64,000 nt of DNA from Chimaeribacter arupi (GCF_002858805.1 NZ_PJZI01000011.1:1-64000); one strand, 5' to 3'. Shown: positions 15,693 to 26,232, counted from the stretch's first letter. Notes: a model not told the origin generated them from the sequence alone. Translations and numbers: made by a program.

Positions 15693-16898
15693 CTAGTTGC
15701 CGCTGAGCATCGCCGGTTCAATCCGGCGCTGGTTAAACTGCCAATAGAGCGCCAGCAACGTCACCATCCCCACCGCACTCAGCAGCAGCCAGGGCAGCGC
15801 CGGCAGGCCGGATGCCTGGCCGGCGTCATACATCCAGCCGCCGCCGGTGTAACCGATGGCCCCGCCCAGCGCCAGGCCAAGGCGGCTGAAGCCCATGTAG
15901 CTGCCGCGCGCCCGGTTGTCCGCCAGGGAGGCCCCCAGCGTCTCCCGCGCCGGTTCGGCAATGATCGCGCCGAAGTAGAACACACAGATCAGCGCAAACA
16001 GGGCATGCAGGCTGTGCACCATGCCGACCGGCAGCAGGCTGAGCGTCATCAGCAGCAGCCCGGCCATCAGCCGCTGTTCCAGCCGGAACCGCTTTTCGCT
16101 CCAGCGCGCCACCGGGTAGAGCAACGTCAGCGACAGGCAGGCCTCAATCGCATACATCCATTTCACGGCCGCGGCCGACCCGGCCAGCACATTCACCATG
16201 ATCGGCAGCATCAGCATCACCTGCACCGCCAGCATATAGTAGCCGGTCAGCGTCAGCACATAGGTCACGAACCGCCGGTCGCGCAGCACCCGTGCCATGC
16301 CGTCACGCATCGGGGCGCGCACGGTGGAGATACGGTAGGCGGGCAGCAGCCAGGCGTTCCAGGCGGCCGCCAGGATGAAAATCACCGCCCCGGCCCAGCA
16401 GACCAGCCGGAAATCGTACTGTAACAGCCAACTGCCGATCAGCGCGCCCACCACCGCCCCGGCGCTGTCCTGCATCATCAGCAGGGAGAAGAAGCGGCTG
16501 CGCTCATGCGGGCGGGTCAGTTTGATCACCAGTGCGGTGCGCGGCGGGTCAAACAGCGTGCCGCCGAGGGCGGAGAGCACGCAGGCCAGCCAGAGCTGCC
16601 ACGGCTCAGCGGCTTCAGCCATCGCGGCAAAACCGGCGGCCCGCAGCAGCATCCCGGTGACAATCATCGGCTTGGCACCGAAGCGGTCAGAAATCGCGCC
16701 GCCGAAAATCCCCAGCCCCTGCTGCACAAATTGCCGTAGCCCGAGCGCAATACCGACCATCAGCGCGGCCCAGCCGAGCTGATCGACAAAGCGGATGGAA
16801 ATTAACGGGAACACCACGAAAAACCCCAGCACTACCAGCAAATTATCCATTAACAGGAAATATTTGCCCAAGCTCCTTGCCTGTGAAACCAATGACAT
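15693..16898 (-). CDS. mdtH: MFS multidrug transporter MdtH
   Basis: The 401-residue inner-membrane protein has 12 predicted helices and matches MdtH (YceL) in length, N terminus ([16 protein letters not shown]) and the [10 protein letters not shown] loop of the major facilitator superfamily. In E. coli, MdtH overexpression gives modest resistance to some fluoroquinolones; its natural substrate is unclear. The ATG at 16898 is preceded by AGGA. It is divergent from rimJ, as in E. coli. Confidence 0.94.
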   Translation of the reverse strand: MSLVSQARSLGKYFLLMDNLLVVLGFFVVFPLISIRFVDQLGWAALMVGIALGLRQFVQQGLGIFGGAISDRFGAKPMIVTGMLLRAAGFAAMAEAAEPWQLWLACVLSALGGTLFDPPRTALVIKLTRPHERSRFFSLLMMQDSAGAVVGALIGSWLLQYDFRLVCWAGAVIFILAAAWNAWLLPAYRISTVRAPMRDGMARVLRDRRFVTYVLTLTGYYMLAVQVMLMLPIMVNVLAGSAAAVKWMYAIEACLSLTLLYPVARWSEKRFRLEQRLMAGLLLMTLSLLPVGMVHSLHALFALICVFYFGAIIAEPARETLGASLADNRARGSYMGFSRLGLALGGAIGYTGGGWMYDAGQASGLPALPWLLLSAVGMVTLLALYWQFNQRRIEPAMLSGN

Positions 16899-17205
16899 GA
16901 CACATCCTGTAAAGGCGACCACCGGGCGGCGGGTCAGAGAGGGAAGCAGAGCCTCTATTCTGAACCTGAACGCAGGCATAAGACAGGTGGCAGATAGATA
17001 ATATTTTTTTATCGTCAAGCGGTTAACGATAAGCGAGAATGCGGGTAAATTTCTATGAGCGGTGCCGCGTCCCGGTGCTGCCCGTCAGCACAGGCCCGTG
17101 GGGTGGTCTATGCTCGGTGATAAGCGCCGGCAATCCTGGCAGGCAATACCGGCAGTACCGCCATAAAGATGATTTATCGACCTGTCCAGAGAGCGGAGGG
17201 AATGG
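16899..17205. other. divergent promoter region mdtH/rimJ
   Basis: The 307 bp between mdtH and rimJ hold an AT-rich stretch at about 16990-17040 that probably contains the mdtH promoter, and a GGAGGG ribosome binding site (17195-17200) for rimJ. Nothing else is recognised. Confidence 0.45.
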
Positions 17206-17790
17206 ATGTTTGGCTATCGCTCGGCATCACCAAAGGTACGCCTGATCACCGACCGGCTGGTCGTCAGGCTGGTTCATGAGCGGGATGCCCACCGCCTGGC
17301 GGAGTATTACGCCGAAAACCGGGCATTTCTCAAACCCTGGGAACCGGTGCGGGACGAAAGCCATTGCCACCCCTCCGGCTGGCAGGCGCGGCTGGGGCTG
17401 ATTACCGACCTGCACAAACAGGGCAACGCCTACTATTTTATCCTGCTCGACCCGGATGAGCGGGAAATTATCGGGGTGGCTAACTTCAGCAACGTGCTGC
17501 GCGGCTCTTTCCATGCCTGTTTCCTCGGCTATTCGCTGGGGGAGAAGTGGCAGGGCCGGGGGCTGATGTATGAGGCACTGCAATCCGCCATCCGTTATAT
17601 GCAGCGCCAGCAACGGATGCACCGCATCATGGCGAACTATATGCCCCATAACCAGCGCAGCGGCGATCTGCTGGCCCGGCTGGGGTTTGAACGTGAAGGC
17701 TATGCCAAAGATTATCTGCTGATTAACGGGAAATGGCAGGACCATATTTTGACGGCGCTGACCTGCCATGACTGGGTGCCGCCACGCTAA
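17206..17790 (+). CDS. rimJ: ribosomal-protein S5 alanine N-acetyltransferase
   Basis: The 194-residue GNAT-fold enzyme acetylates the N-terminal alanine of ribosomal protein S5. It matches E. coli RimJ over its whole length, with the acetyl-CoA loop near [14 protein letters not shown] (about 110-123) and the C-terminal [12 protein letters not shown]. In E. coli RimJ also affects ribosome assembly. The strong GGAGGG upstream favours the ATG at 17206. It starts the rimJ-yceH-mviM run; yceH follows by 9 bp. Confidence 0.95.
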   Translation: MFGYRSASPKVRLITDRLVVRLVHERDAHRLAEYYAENRAFLKPWEPVRDESHCHPSGWQARLGLITDLHKQGNAYYFILLDPDEREIIGVANFSNVLRGSFHACFLGYSLGEKWQGRGLMYEALQSAIRYMQRQQRMHRIMANYMPHNQRSGDLLARLGFEREGYAKDYLLINGKWQDHILTALTCHDWVPPR

Positions 17791-17799
17791 GGGAACATG

Positions 17800-18456
17800 A
17801 TGAAACATCCGCTGAGTGTTGAAGAAGCCAGGGTCATCGGCTGCCTGATGGAGAAACAGATCACCACGCCGGAACTCTACCCGCTGTCACTGAACAGCCT
17901 GGCTGCCGCCTGTAACCAGAAAACCAACCGTGACCCGGTGCTGGAGCTGAGTGAAAGCGAGGTGCAGCAGACGCTGGATCTGCTGGTGAAAAAACATCTG
18001 ATCCGCAGTGTCAGCGGCAGCCGCACGCTGAAGTATGAGCACCGGTTCTGTAATTCCGAATTCGGCAACCTGAAATTTTCCGCGCCGGAAGTGGCGCTGG
18101 TGACCACGCTGCTGCTGCGCGGGCCGCAGACGGCGGGGGAGCTGCGCACCCGTGCCGCCCGGCTTTATGAGTTCAGCGATGTCAGCGAGGCTGAACAGGC
18201 CCTGACCGGGCTGGAGACGCGTGAGGACGGCCCGTTTGTGGTGCGCCTGGCGCGTGAACCGGGCAAGCGCGAGCACCGGTATATGCACCTGTTCAGCGGG
18301 GCGGTGACTGCGCCTGCTGAACCCGGTGCCCCGGCCGCCGGCGCGGCCACGAACACTGAGACCAGCCCGCTGGAGGCCCGCGTTGCCGGGCTGGAGTCCC
18401 AGGTGGCTGAATTACATGAGCGCCTTGAAATCCTGTTGGCCCGGCTGGGCAACTAA
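17800..18456 (+). CDS. yceH: YceH family protein (DUF480)
   Basis: This 218-residue protein has two winged-helix domains (about 1-85 and 90-165), matching E. coli YceH at [12 protein letters not shown], NQKTNRx[10 protein letters not shown] and [15 protein letters not shown]. Function is unknown, although the fold suggests nucleic-acid binding. A Pro/Ala-rich linker (about 168-185) precedes a short leucine-rich coiled coil at the C terminus ([20 protein letters not shown]). Two ATGs are adjacent; the second (17800) has better spacing from GGGA and aligns with E. coli. Confidence 0.92.
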   Translation: MKHPLSVEEARVIGCLMEKQITTPELYPLSLNSLAAACNQKTNRDPVLELSESEVQQTLDLLVKKHLIRSVSGSRTLKYEHRFCNSEFGNLKFSAPEVALVTTLLLRGPQTAGELRTRAARLYEFSDVSEAEQALTGLETREDGPFVVRLAREPGKREHRYMHLFSGAVTAPAEPGAPAAGAATNTETSPLEARVAGLESQVAELHERLEILLARLGN

Positions 18457-18467
18457 CGGAGCAGACC

Positions 18468-19394
18468 ATGACGACGTTGCGTGTGGGTGTGGTGGGGCTG
18501 GGCGACATCGCCCAGAAAGCGTATCTGCCGGTGCTGGCCAATGCCGGGGCATGGACGCTGGTGGGCGGCTTCTCGCCCAACCAACAAAAAACAGAACAGG
18601 TGTGCAGCGCTTACCGGATGCGCGCCTTCTCCCGGCTGGATGAACTGGCAGAGCAGTGCGACGCGGTCTTCGTGCACAGCAGCACCGCCAGCCATTTCCA
18701 TGTGGTGAGCGATCTGCTTAACCGTGGGGTGCATGTTTACGTCGATAAGCCGCTGGCTGAAACGCTGGAGCAGGCCGAGCATCTGGTGGAGATCGCCAAA
18801 GACAACGGCAAAGCGCTGATGGTCGGCTTCAACCGGCGCTTTTCCCCGCTTTACCGGCAGTTGCGCAGTGAGATGCAGCAACCGGCCTCCATCCGCATGG
18901 ACAAACACCGCAGTGACAGCGTCGGCCCGCAGGATGCACGCTTTACCCTGCTGGATGATTACCTGCATGTGATCGACACCGCGCTCTGGCTCACGAACGG
19001 GGATGCCACGCTGGAGGGCGGCAGTATCCACCGCAACCCGCAAGGGCAGATGCTGTATGCCGAACACCATTTCCGTTGCGGCAGTATCCACGTCACCACC
19101 AGTATGCACCGCCGGGCCGGCAGCCAGCGCGAACGGGTGCAGGCAGTCTGTGACGGCGCGGTCTACCAGCTGGATGAGATGCGCCACTGGACGCAGGAGC
19201 AGGGCGGCCTGCTGACTGAGCGGCCGGTGCCCGGCTGGCAGAGCACCCTGGTGCAGCGCGGCTTTGACGGCGCGGTGCGGCACTTTATTGAGTGCGTCAG
19301 TAACCAGACGGCGCCGGAAACCTCGGGCGATCAGGCACTTTACGCCCAGCGGGTGATTGAGCAACTGCTGTACGAGGGCGAGCTGCCGGAGTAA
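18468..19394 (+). CDS. mviM: Gfo/Idh/MocA-family oxidoreductase MviM
   Basis: The 308-residue protein has an N-terminal Rossmann domain (GVVGLGDIAQKAYLPVL, about 6-22) and the Gfo/Idh motif VYVDKPLAET (about 95-104). A C-terminal alpha/beta domain follows. It matches E. coli MviM (YceM), a predicted NAD(P)-dependent sugar-type oxidoreductase of unknown substrate named after a Salmonella virulence locus. It is 11 bp after yceH and 132 bp before murJ. Confidence 0.93.
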   Translation: MTTLRVGVVGLGDIAQKAYLPVLANAGAWTLVGGFSPNQQKTEQVCSAYRMRAFSRLDELAEQCDAVFVHSSTASHFHVVSDLLNRGVHVYVDKPLAETLEQAEHLVEIAKDNGKALMVGFNRRFSPLYRQLRSEMQQPASIRMDKHRSDSVGPQDARFTLLDDYLHVIDTALWLTNGDATLEGGSIHRNPQGQMLYAEHHFRCGSIHVTTSMHRRAGSQRERVQAVCDGAVYQLDEMRHWTQEQGGLLTERPVPGWQSTLVQRGFDGAVRHFIECVSNQTAPETSGDQALYAQRVIEQLLYEGELPE

Positions 19395-19526
19395 CCGGCA
19401 GTAACAACTGGCTCTGGCTATTACGCGCCGGATACGTAGACTAAGCGCACCATGAGCCTGGCGGCCCACCCCCGACGCCTGCATTTGCAGGCGTTGTTGT
19501 TTGGGCTGCACTACAGAAAAACAGAG

Positions 19527-21062
19527 ATGAACCTACTTAAATCATTAGCTGCCGTCAGTTCGATGACCATGTTTTCACGTGTGCTGGGATTTGCACGTGA
19601 TGCTATCGTGGCGCGGGTATTCGGGGCAGGCATGGCAACGGATGCCTTCTTCGTGGCCTTTAAACTGCCCAACCTGTTGCGCCGCATCTTTGCCGAAGGG
19701 GCGTTTTCCCAGGCGTTTGTGCCGATTCTGGCCGAATACAAAAGCCAGCAGGGCGAAGAGGCGACCCGCACCTTTATTGCCTATGTCTCCGGGTTGCTGA
19801 CGCTGGTGCTGGCGCTGGTCACGGTGGCCGGGATGCTGGCTGCCCCGTGGGTGATTTTCGTCACGGCGCCCGGCTTCGCCGATACCGGGGATAAATTTGC
19901 CCTGACGTCTGCCCTGCTGCGGGTGACATTCCCCTATATCCTGCTGATTTCACTCGCCTCGCTGGTGGGCGCGATCCTCAATACCTGGAACCGTTTCTCC
20001 ATCCCGGCATTTGCGCCGACGTTCCTCAATATCAGCATGATCGGCTTTGCCCTGTTTGCGGCACCCTATTTCCACCCGCCGGTGATGGCGCTGGCCTGGG
20101 CGGTGGTGGTGGGCGGGGTGCTGCAACTCGGTTACCAGCTGCCGCACCTGCGTAAAATCGGCATGCTGGTGCTGCCGCGCCTGAACCTGAAAGATGCCGG
20201 GGTCTGGCGTGTGATGCGCCAGATGGGGCCGGCTATCCTGGGGGTGTCCGTCAGCCAGATTTCCCTGATCATCAATACCATTTTCGCCTCGTTCCTGGCG
20301 TCCGGCTCGGTCTCCTGGATGTACTACGCTGACCGGCTGATGGAGTTCCCGTCCGGCGTGCTGGGGGTGGCCCTCGGCACCATCCTGCTGCCGTCACTGG
20401 CGAAAAGTTTTGCCAGCGGCAACCATGATGAGTATTCACGCCTGATGGACTGGGGGCTGCGCCTCTGTTTCCTGCTCGCCTTGCCGAGCGCCGTGGCGCT
20501 GGGGATCCTGGCGAAACCGCTGACGGTGGCGCTGTTCCAGTACGGCAAATTCAGCGCCTTTGATGCGGCCATGACCCAGCGCGCGCTGGTGGCTTACTCT
20601 GTGGGGCTGATGGGGCTTATCGTGGTGAAAGTGCTGGCACCGGGCTTCTATTCGCGCCAGGACATCAAAACGCCGGTAAAAATCGCCATGATCACCCTGG
20701 TGATGACGCAGCTGATGAACCTGGCGTTTATCGGCCCGCTGAAACATGCCGGGCTGTCGCTGTCGATTGGCCTGGCCGCCTGCCTCAACGCCGCGCTGCT
20801 CTACTGGCAACTGCGCAAGCAGAAGATTTTCCAGCCGCAACCGGGCTGGATGCCGTTCCTGCTGAAGCTGCTGGCCGCGGTGGTGGTGATGTCTGCGGTG
20901 CTGGTCGGCGTGATGTGGCTGATGCCTGAATGGTCGCTCGGCACCATGCCGCTGCGCCTGCTGCGGCTGGCGGCCGTGGTGGTGGCCGGGGTGGTGGCCT
21001 ATTTTGGCGTGCTGATGCTGCTGGGCTTCCGCCTGCGTGATTTTGCCCGCCGCACCGTCTGA
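19527..21062 (+). CDS. murJ: lipid II flippase MurJ
   Basis: The 511-residue inner-membrane protein with 14 predicted helices transports the peptidoglycan precursor lipid II to the periplasmic face. It belongs to the MOP exporter superfamily. The N terminus ([25 protein letters not shown]) is nearly identical to E. coli MurJ (MviN), and conserved charged residues in helices 1-2 are present. The ATG at 19527 is chosen by homology; an open frame runs 25 codons further upstream. In E. coli and Serratia-type genomes flgN follows murJ; here argS faces it instead. Confidence 0.97.
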   Translation: MNLLKSLAAVSSMTMFSRVLGFARDAIVARVFGAGMATDAFFVAFKLPNLLRRIFAEGAFSQAFVPILAEYKSQQGEEATRTFIAYVSGLLTLVLALVTVAGMLAAPWVIFVTAPGFADTGDKFALTSALLRVTFPYILLISLASLVGAILNTWNRFSIPAFAPTFLNISMIGFALFAAPYFHPPVMALAWAVVVGGVLQLGYQLPHLRKIGMLVLPRLNLKDAGVWRVMRQMGPAILGVSVSQISLIINTIFASFLASGSVSWMYYADRLMEFPSGVLGVALGTILLPSLAKSFASGNHDEYSRLMDWGLRLCFLLALPSAVALGILAKPLTVALFQYGKFSAFDAAMTQRALVAYSVGLMGLIVVKVLAPGFYSRQDIKTPVKIAMITLVMTQLMNLAFIGPLKHAGLSLSIGLAACLNAALLYWQLRKQKIFQPQPGWMPFLLKLLAAVVVMSAVLVGVMWLMPEWSLGTMPLRLLRLAAVVVAGVVAYFGVLMLLGFRLRDFARRTV

Positions 21063-21077
21063 CCGGTTGGGGGCATA

Positions 21078-21108
21078 AAAAAGGGCGACAGTGAATGTCG
21101 CCCTTTTT
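21078..21108. terminator. bidirectional terminator between murJ and argS
   Basis: A 13-bp stem (AAAAAGGGCGACA with TGTCGCCCTTTTT) around a five-base loop, in the 64-bp gap between convergent murJ and argS. It can serve both genes. Confidence 0.93.
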
Positions 21109-21126
21109 GTTGCACAACCCGCGTGA

Positions 21127-22860
21127 TTACATGCGTTCGACGGTTTCAATACCCAGGGTATCGAGGCCGGTTTTCAGCGTCTGCTGGGTCAGCAGGGCCA
21201 GTTTCAGGCGGCTGTTGCGGATCTCGTCGCTTTCCGCGCTGAGGATCGGGCAGTGCTCATAGAAGCCGGAGAACAGGCCCGCCAGATCGTACAGGTAAGA
21301 ACACATCACGTGCGGCGTACCTTCGCGCGCCACGGTGGTCAGCACTTCTTCAAACTGCAACAGGCGGGTCGCCAGCGTGATTTCACGCTCGTCATTCAGC
21401 ACCAGCGGCTGTGCCTGCAGGCTGGCCGGGTCGATCGCCGCCCGCTTGAAGATAGAGGCCACGCGGCTGTAGGCATACTGCATGTACGGGGCGGTGTTGC
21501 CCTCGAAGGCCAGCATGTTGTCCCAGTCGAAGATGTAGTCTGTGGTACGGCTCTTGGAGAGGTCGGCATATTTCACCGCGCCAATCCCTACCGCGTTCAC
21601 CAGCTGTTGCAGATCCGCCTCGCTGAGGTCCGGGTTTTTCTCTTTGATCAGTTTGCCTGCGCGCTCGATCGCCTCATCCAGCAGATCGGAGAGCTTCACC
21701 GTGCCGCCGGAGCGGGTTTTGAACGGTTTGCCGTCCTTGCCGAGCATCATGCCGAACATATGGTGCTCCAGCGGCACGGAATCCGGTACGTAACCGGCTT
21801 TGCGCACAATGGACCAGGCCATCATCAGGTGCTGGTGCTGGCGGGAGTCGATGTAATAGAGCACGCGGTCAGCGCCCAGCGTTTCGTAACGGTATTTGGC
21901 GCAGGCGATATCGGTGGTGGTGTAGAGGTAGCCGCCATCCTTTTTCTGGATGATGACGCCCATCGGCTCGCCTTCTTTGTTCTTGAACTCGTCCAGGAAC
22001 ACCACGGTCGCGCCTTCGCTCTCCACGGCCAGCCCTTTGTCTTTCAGGTCAGCAACAATGCCCGGCAGCATTGAATTGTAGAGGCTTTCGCCCATCACAT
22101 CGCGTTCGGTCAGGGTCACGTTCAGGCGGTTGTAGGTGATCTGGTTCTGCGCCATCGTCACATCCACCAGCTTGCGCCACATCCGGCGGCAGTACTCGTC
22201 ACCGCCCTGCAGTTTCACCACATAGGCGCGGGCGCGTTCAGCGAAGGCAGCATCTTCGTCGTAATGCTTTTTGGCTTCACGGTAGAACTGCTCCAGATCG
22301 GCCAGCTCCATCTCAGCGGCGTGCTCGTTCTGCATCTTCTCCAGATAGGCGATCAGCATCCCGAACTGGGTGCCCCAGTCGCCGACGTGGTTGGCGCGGA
22401 TGACGTTATGGCCGAGGAATTCCAGGGTACGTACCGAGGCATCACCAATAATGGTGGAGCGCAGGTGGCCGACGTGCATCTCTTTCGCCACGTTAGGCGC
22501 AGAGTAGTCCACCACGATGGTTTGCGGGGTGACCGGGGTAATGCCGAGTTTCGGCGCGCTCAGGGCGTGGTCGACCTGGGCTGCCACCCAGCTTTTCTCC
22601 AGGAACAGGTTGATGAAGCCGGGGCCGGCGATCTCAACCTTGCTGACGATGCCGCTCAGGTCCAGCGCATCCACCACTTTTTCCGCCAGTTGTCGGGGCG
22701 GCATCCCAAGCTTTTTCGCAACCGACATAACGCCGTTAGCCTGATAGTCACCAAACTGGGCCTTGGCTGACTGACGCACCTGCGCTTCGCTCTCTGCGGG
22801 TGCGCCTGCGGCAATCAGCGCCTGGCTGATTTTTTCGGAAAGAAGTGCCTGTATATTCAC
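21127..22860 (-). CDS. argS: arginyl-tRNA synthetase
   Basis: The 577-residue class I synthetase has the same length as E. coli ArgRS. It contains an N-terminal Add1 domain for D-loop recognition, the HIGH motif as HVGH at 129-132, and the [10 protein letters not shown] stretch in place of a canonical KMSKS, as is normal for this enzyme. The C-terminal anticodon domain ends in [13 protein letters not shown]. The start is a GTG at 22860 (NIQALLSEK follows), with AGG 8 bases upstream; no nearby ATG fits. Confidence 0.98.
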   Translation of the reverse strand: MNIQALLSEKISQALIAAGAPAESEAQVRQSAKAQFGDYQANGVMSVAKKLGMPPRQLAEKVVDALDLSGIVSKVEIAGPGFINLFLEKSWVAAQVDHALSAPKLGITPVTPQTIVVDYSAPNVAKEMHVGHLRSTIIGDASVRTLEFLGHNVIRANHVGDWGTQFGMLIAYLEKMQNEHAAEMELADLEQFYREAKKHYDEDAAFAERARAYVVKLQGGDEYCRRMWRKLVDVTMAQNQITYNRLNVTLTERDVMGESLYNSMLPGIVADLKDKGLAVESEGATVVFLDEFKNKEGEPMGVIIQKKDGGYLYTTTDIACAKYRYETLGADRVLYYIDSRQHQHLMMAWSIVRKAGYVPDSVPLEHHMFGMMLGKDGKPFKTRSGGTVKLSDLLDEAIERAGKLIKEKNPDLSEADLQQLVNAVGIGAVKYADLSKSRTTDYIFDWDNMLAFEGNTAPYMQYAYSRVASIFKRAAIDPASLQAQPLVLNDEREITLATRLLQFEEVLTTVAREGTPHVMCSYLYDLAGLFSGFYEHCPILSAESDEIRNSRLKLALLTQQTLKTGLDTLGIETVERM

Positions 22861-23149
22861 CGGATTACCTTTATTGCTGGTGGGGGGCCTGGGTCGTCGC
22901 GGCCCGCCTGAGATCAAGGGACGCCTGCCGTGAAAGCACAGAAATAACGCAGTGCCGGCAAGGCGTTAAGCAAACGGCCATTATATCCTATCCGGACAGG
23001 AACGTCAGTATGCCTTACGGGCAGTCAGCAGGGCAGACGCGGCCGGCTTGCCTGCCAAAAGCCATTCAGGGCCGCGTGAAGACAGAGGAGGGAATGTTAA
23101 TAATAATTAAATAAAGACGGGCGGGAAGGTAAAGAAATAACGTAAATCA
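22861..23149. other. intergenic region upstream of argS
   Basis: This 289-bp stretch must hold the argS promoter on the minus strand. It is GC-rich next to argS and AT-rich from about 23090. No further feature is recognised. Confidence 0.4.
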
Positions 23150-23269
23150 TTAATGTCTTAACGCTTTCCTGCCTGGGATGGGCTGCGATTTTTTAATCAG
23201 TCGGAGGTGCCGGTAAAGGGCAAATAAAGCGATAACCACCAGCGAAACAGAAGCGACCAGTAACATCAT
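23150..23269 (-). CDS. possible small single-pass membrane protein (39 aa)
   Basis: An open frame on the minus strand begins ATG-ATG and encodes 39 residues. A hydrophobic segment (about 2-20, MLLVASVSLVVIALFALYR) is followed by a basic tail (HLRLIKKS and GRKALRH). This layout is typical of enterobacterial small inner-membrane proteins with a cytoplasmic positively charged end. An AGGGA box lies 10 bases before the first ATG, slightly far but usable, and an AT-rich promoter-like region lies upstream. No family is recognised, and expression is unproven. Confidence 0.5.
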   Translation of the reverse strand: MMLLVASVSLVVIALFALYRHLRLIKKSQPIPGRKALRH

Positions 23270-23614
23270 GTGTTTTATATCCCTATTTAATAACAAAAAA
23301 TAAAATCGTACAGGAATGAAAAGGGAGGTGAACTCTCGCCGTGCGTGAAAAACACCCGGATAGCGCTATAAATTTCCTTTATGTTTCCATGGGGTTGCAT
23401 AATTTCATTTGATAGAAAAGTGAAATTTCACTTTAGAAATTTACCTTAAGTAAAGCAGGTCGGTAAAGCGAAATTTTGGTTCATTGCGCTCCCGCCGACG
23501 CGGCCGGCAGGTCACGATGCAGCGGTTTCTGATGAAAAGAGGGCGTCCGGCTGGCACCGCGCCGGGGCGCCATGTAAATTAAGGCTTTATGATGTTGAAC
23601 AGAGAGAAGAAACT
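23270..23614. promoter_or_regulatory. AT-rich intergenic region before yecM
   Basis: This region separates the possible small membrane protein gene (minus) from yecM (plus). It contains a perfect 18-bp palindrome, listed separately, in an AT-rich context, then a GC-rich stretch before the GAGAGAAG ribosome binding site of yecM. Confidence 0.5.
23417..23434. promoter_or_regulatory. perfect 18-bp palindrome, candidate operator
   Basis: AAAGTGAAATTTCACTTT reads identically on both strands. Perfect palindromes of this length in an intergenic region are usually dimeric repressor sites. The core GTGAAATTTCAC does not match the HexR, Fur, Zur or FadR sites seen elsewhere in this window. Its target gene could be the small membrane protein or yecM. 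Confidence 0.55.
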
Positions 23615-24184
23615 ATGCCGTCCTCACCCTTGGCGGGCATCGCCGAATTACACGATCTGGTGGCTGACCTGAGCCGTTTTGAGCTGGCGCTCGAGACCTT
23701 TGCGCAAAAACTCCAGCTCGACCTGCCGGCATTCCCGGCCGACCACATCTCCGTGCGTTGCCATCAGGTTGCCACCGCGGAACGCTGGCGGCGTGGGTTT
23801 GAACAGTGCGGCAGCCTGTTGTCAGAAAACCAAATCAACGGGCGCGCCATCTGTTTGTTTGATCTGCGCGAACCGCTGCGGGTCTGTTCATGGCAGATAG
23901 ACCTGATTGAGCTGCCTTACCCAGGCGAGCGCCGCTACCCGCATGAAGGGTGGGAGCATGTGGAACTGGTGCTGCCGGGCGACCCGGACACGCTCTACGC
24001 CCGGGCGCTGACCTATTTCTCGGATGATGCGCTGCTGGCACCCGGCATCAAGCTGAAATACAGCTCGCCGCAGGGCGAGAATGAGCGCCTGCCCAACCCG
24101 ACGCTGGCTGTCAGTGACGGCTCCGTGACCCTCAAATTCCACCCGCACACCCTGCGTGAGATTGTCGCCAGCGAACAGGCCTAA
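23615..24184 (+). CDS. yecM: YecM family VOC-fold protein
   Basis: The 189-residue protein matches YecM, with FPADHISVRCHQ, INGRAICLFDL, and the region IDLIELPYPGERRYPHEGWEHVE. The family has a glyoxalase/vicinal-oxygen-chelate fold and a possible metal site built of His and Glu residues, but its substrate is unknown. The position next to argS matches E. coli (cutC-yecM-argS), apart from the insertion of a patB-like gene. Its stop codon overlaps that of the convergent patB-like gene. Confidence 0.93.
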   Translation: MPSSPLAGIAELHDLVADLSRFELALETFAQKLQLDLPAFPADHISVRCHQVATAERWRRGFEQCGSLLSENQINGRAICLFDLREPLRVCSWQIDLIELPYPGERRYPHEGWEHVELVLPGDPDTLYARALTYFSDDALLAPGIKLKYSSPQGENERLPNPTLAVSDGSVTLKFHPHTLREIVASEQA

Positions 24185-25323
24185 AGCGCCGCGACCGCAC
24201 GCGCGATCCGCGTCAATGCCTCATCCAGCAGGGCGCGCGGGCAGCCGAAGTTCAGCCGCACAAAACGGGCGTCACCAAACGCGGTGCCGTCCGTCAGGCC
24301 CACCCCGGCGTCCAGGAAGAAGCGCCACGGGTTCTCCACCGGCAGGGCCGAGGCATCAATCCACGCCAGATAGGTCGCCTCCACCGGCAACAGCCGCAGG
24401 CCGGGCAGGGCGTTGATGCGTGCGGTCACCTCATCGCGGTTGGCGCGCAGGTAGTCACGCTGCGCGGCCAGCCAGTCCTCACCGTCACGGTACGCGGCGG
24501 TCGCTGCCACAAACGCCAGGATATCCACATGCGGGATCAGCCCGCGTCGCTGCTGCTTAAACGCATGGCGCAGCGCCGGGTTGGCAATAATCGCAAACGA
24601 CGCGCCCAGCCCGGCCAGATTAAAGGTTTTGGACGGGGCCATCAGGGTGATGGTGCGCTGTTCAGCGTCCGGGTTCAGCGAGGCAAACGGAATATGCCGG
24701 CACCCCGGTTCCAGGATCAGGTCGCAATGGATCTCATCAGAACAGACCACCAGATCGTGGCGCTGGGCAAAAGCGTGCTGCGCCTCCAGCTCCTCACGCC
24801 GGTAAACCGTGCCGCCGGGGTTGTGCGGGTTGCAGAGGAACAGCAGCGCCTGATCGCCGTTCAGCGCCGGCTCAATGGCCGCGAGATCCAGCTGCCAGCG
24901 GCCCGCCTGCTCCCGCACCGGGGCGGCATAAGCGTGACGCCCGGCGTACCCGGCGGCCTCGGCAAATGGCGGGTAGAGCGGCGTCGGGATAATGGCAGCC
25001 TGCGTTTCCCGGGTATAGCTGCGCATCGCCAGGTTCAGCCCGCACACCAGTCCCGGCAGGTAGACGATCCATTCCGGGCGGATGGCCCACTGGTAACGGG
25101 TGTGCATCCGTTCCACGATAAGCGCCGTCAGTTCCGGCGGCGGGGTGCCGTAACCAAACACCCCGTGCGCCACCCGCTGCGCCAGCGCGTCAATCACCGC
25201 CGGGGGAGACTGGAAATCGGTGTCCGCGACCCAGAGCGGGATCACTGCCTGATCGCGGTATTTATGCCATTTCATACTATCGCTGTGACTGCGATCGACT
25301 CGTAAATCGAAATTGAATGCCAT
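24181..25323 (-). CDS. patB: PatB/MalY-type PLP-dependent C-S lyase or aminotransferase
   Basis: The 380-residue fold type I PLP enzyme has the family N terminus (SDSMKWHKY, then IPLWVADTDF). It also has Asn165/Asn168 in the NPHNPGG motif, Asp196 in CSDEIHCDL and the PLP-binding Lys232 in APSKTFNLAGL. PatB/MalY enzymes cleave cystathionine or cysteine conjugates to thiols, pyruvate and ammonia. E. coli MalY is linked to malI/malX, which are not seen here. It is inserted convergently between yecM and cutC. Assignment as a C-S lyase is by family; substrate is not known. Confidence 0.85.
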   Translation of the reverse strand: MAFNFDLRVDRSHSDSMKWHKYRDQAVIPLWVADTDFQSPPAVIDALAQRVAHGVFGYGTPPPELTALIVERMHTRYQWAIRPEWIVYLPGLVCGLNLAMRSYTRETQAAIIPTPLYPPFAEAAGYAGRHAYAAPVREQAGRWQLDLAAIEPALNGDQALLFLCNPHNPGGTVYRREELEAQHAFAQRHDLVVCSDEIHCDLILEPGCRHIPFASLNPDAEQRTITLMAPSKTFNLAGLGASFAIIANPALRHAFKQQRRGLIPHVDILAFVAATAAYRDGEDWLAAQRDYLRANRDEVTARINALPGLRLLPVEATYLAWIDASALPVENPWRFFLDAGVGLTDGTAFGDARFVRLNFGCPRALLDEALTRIARAVAAL

Positions 25324-25473
25324 AGTTATCTCTTTCTGCGTGGCTGAAAGGTCGTCACTCAGCCTACGCGAGACGCGTTATCAATAACAAGCCGCCATGT
25401 TACCGGCCGGACGCCTCCGCGCCCGGCCCCGTTTCCGGGGTTATAGCATGTGGTCCGAATAAGGGGAGAGGTA

Positions 25474-26232
25474 ATGACGAAACTGGAAGTATGCTGCTAT
25501 AGCCTGGCCTGTGCGCTGGAGGCTGAACGCGCGGGTGCGGATCGCATCGAGCTGTGTGCCAGCCAGCCGGAAGGGGGGTTAACGCCGAGTTACGGCACGC
25601 TGATGATGGCGCGCGAGGGGTTGGCGATCCCGGTGCATCCGATTGTCCGGCCGCGCGGGGGCGATTTCTGTTACGACAGCTATGCCTTCAGCGCGATGAA
25701 AAATGATGTCGCCGCGATACGTGATATGGGGTTCCCCGGCGTGGTGATTGGGGTGCTGGATGCGGAGGGGCATATCGATCTGGCGCGGATGCGGCAGATT
25801 ATGGCGCTCTGCAACGGCATGGACGTCACCTTCCACCGGGCCTTTGATATGTGCCTCAACCCGATGGTGGCATTAGAACAGTTGACGCAACTCGGCGTTG
25901 CGCGCATTTTAACCTCTGGGCAACAACAAAGCGCGGAACTGGGGCTGACCCTGTTGCGCGAACTGGTGCAACACACCCAGGGGCCGGAGATCATGGCCGG
26001 GGGCGGCATCCGCCTGACCAACCTGCATAAATTTGTGGATATCGGCATCCGTGAGGTGCACAGCTCCGCCGGCGGCCATGTGCCGTCACCGGTGCGCCAC
26101 CGCAAAGCGGGTGTCACCCTGTGTACCGATCTGGAATTCGATGAGTTCAGCCGTTACTGCGTGGATGCTGACGTGGTGGCGACCATGAAAAGTGCACTCT
26201 GTAATGATGGCTCCCTGTCGCGTACCGCCTGA
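25474..26232 (+). CDS. cutC: copper homeostasis protein CutC
   Basis: The 252-residue TIM-barrel protein matches CutC. It has [24 protein letters not shown] at the start, [24 protein letters not shown] and a C-terminal GGIRLTN/VHSSAG stretch. It was named for copper tolerance in E. coli, though a direct role in copper is disputed. AAGGGGAGAGG before the ATG at 25474 supports the start. A terminator follows about 70 bp downstream. Confidence 0.95.
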   Translation: MTKLEVCCYSLACALEAERAGADRIELCASQPEGGLTPSYGTLMMAREGLAIPVHPIVRPRGGDFCYDSYAFSAMKNDVAAIRDMGFPGVVIGVLDAEGHIDLARMRQIMALCNGMDVTFHRAFDMCLNPMVALEQLTQLGVARILTSGQQQSAELGLTLLRELVQHTQGPEIMAGGGIRLTNLHKFVDIGIREVHSSAGGHVPSPVRHRKAGVTLCTDLEFDEFSRYCVDADVVATMKSALCNDGSLSRTA

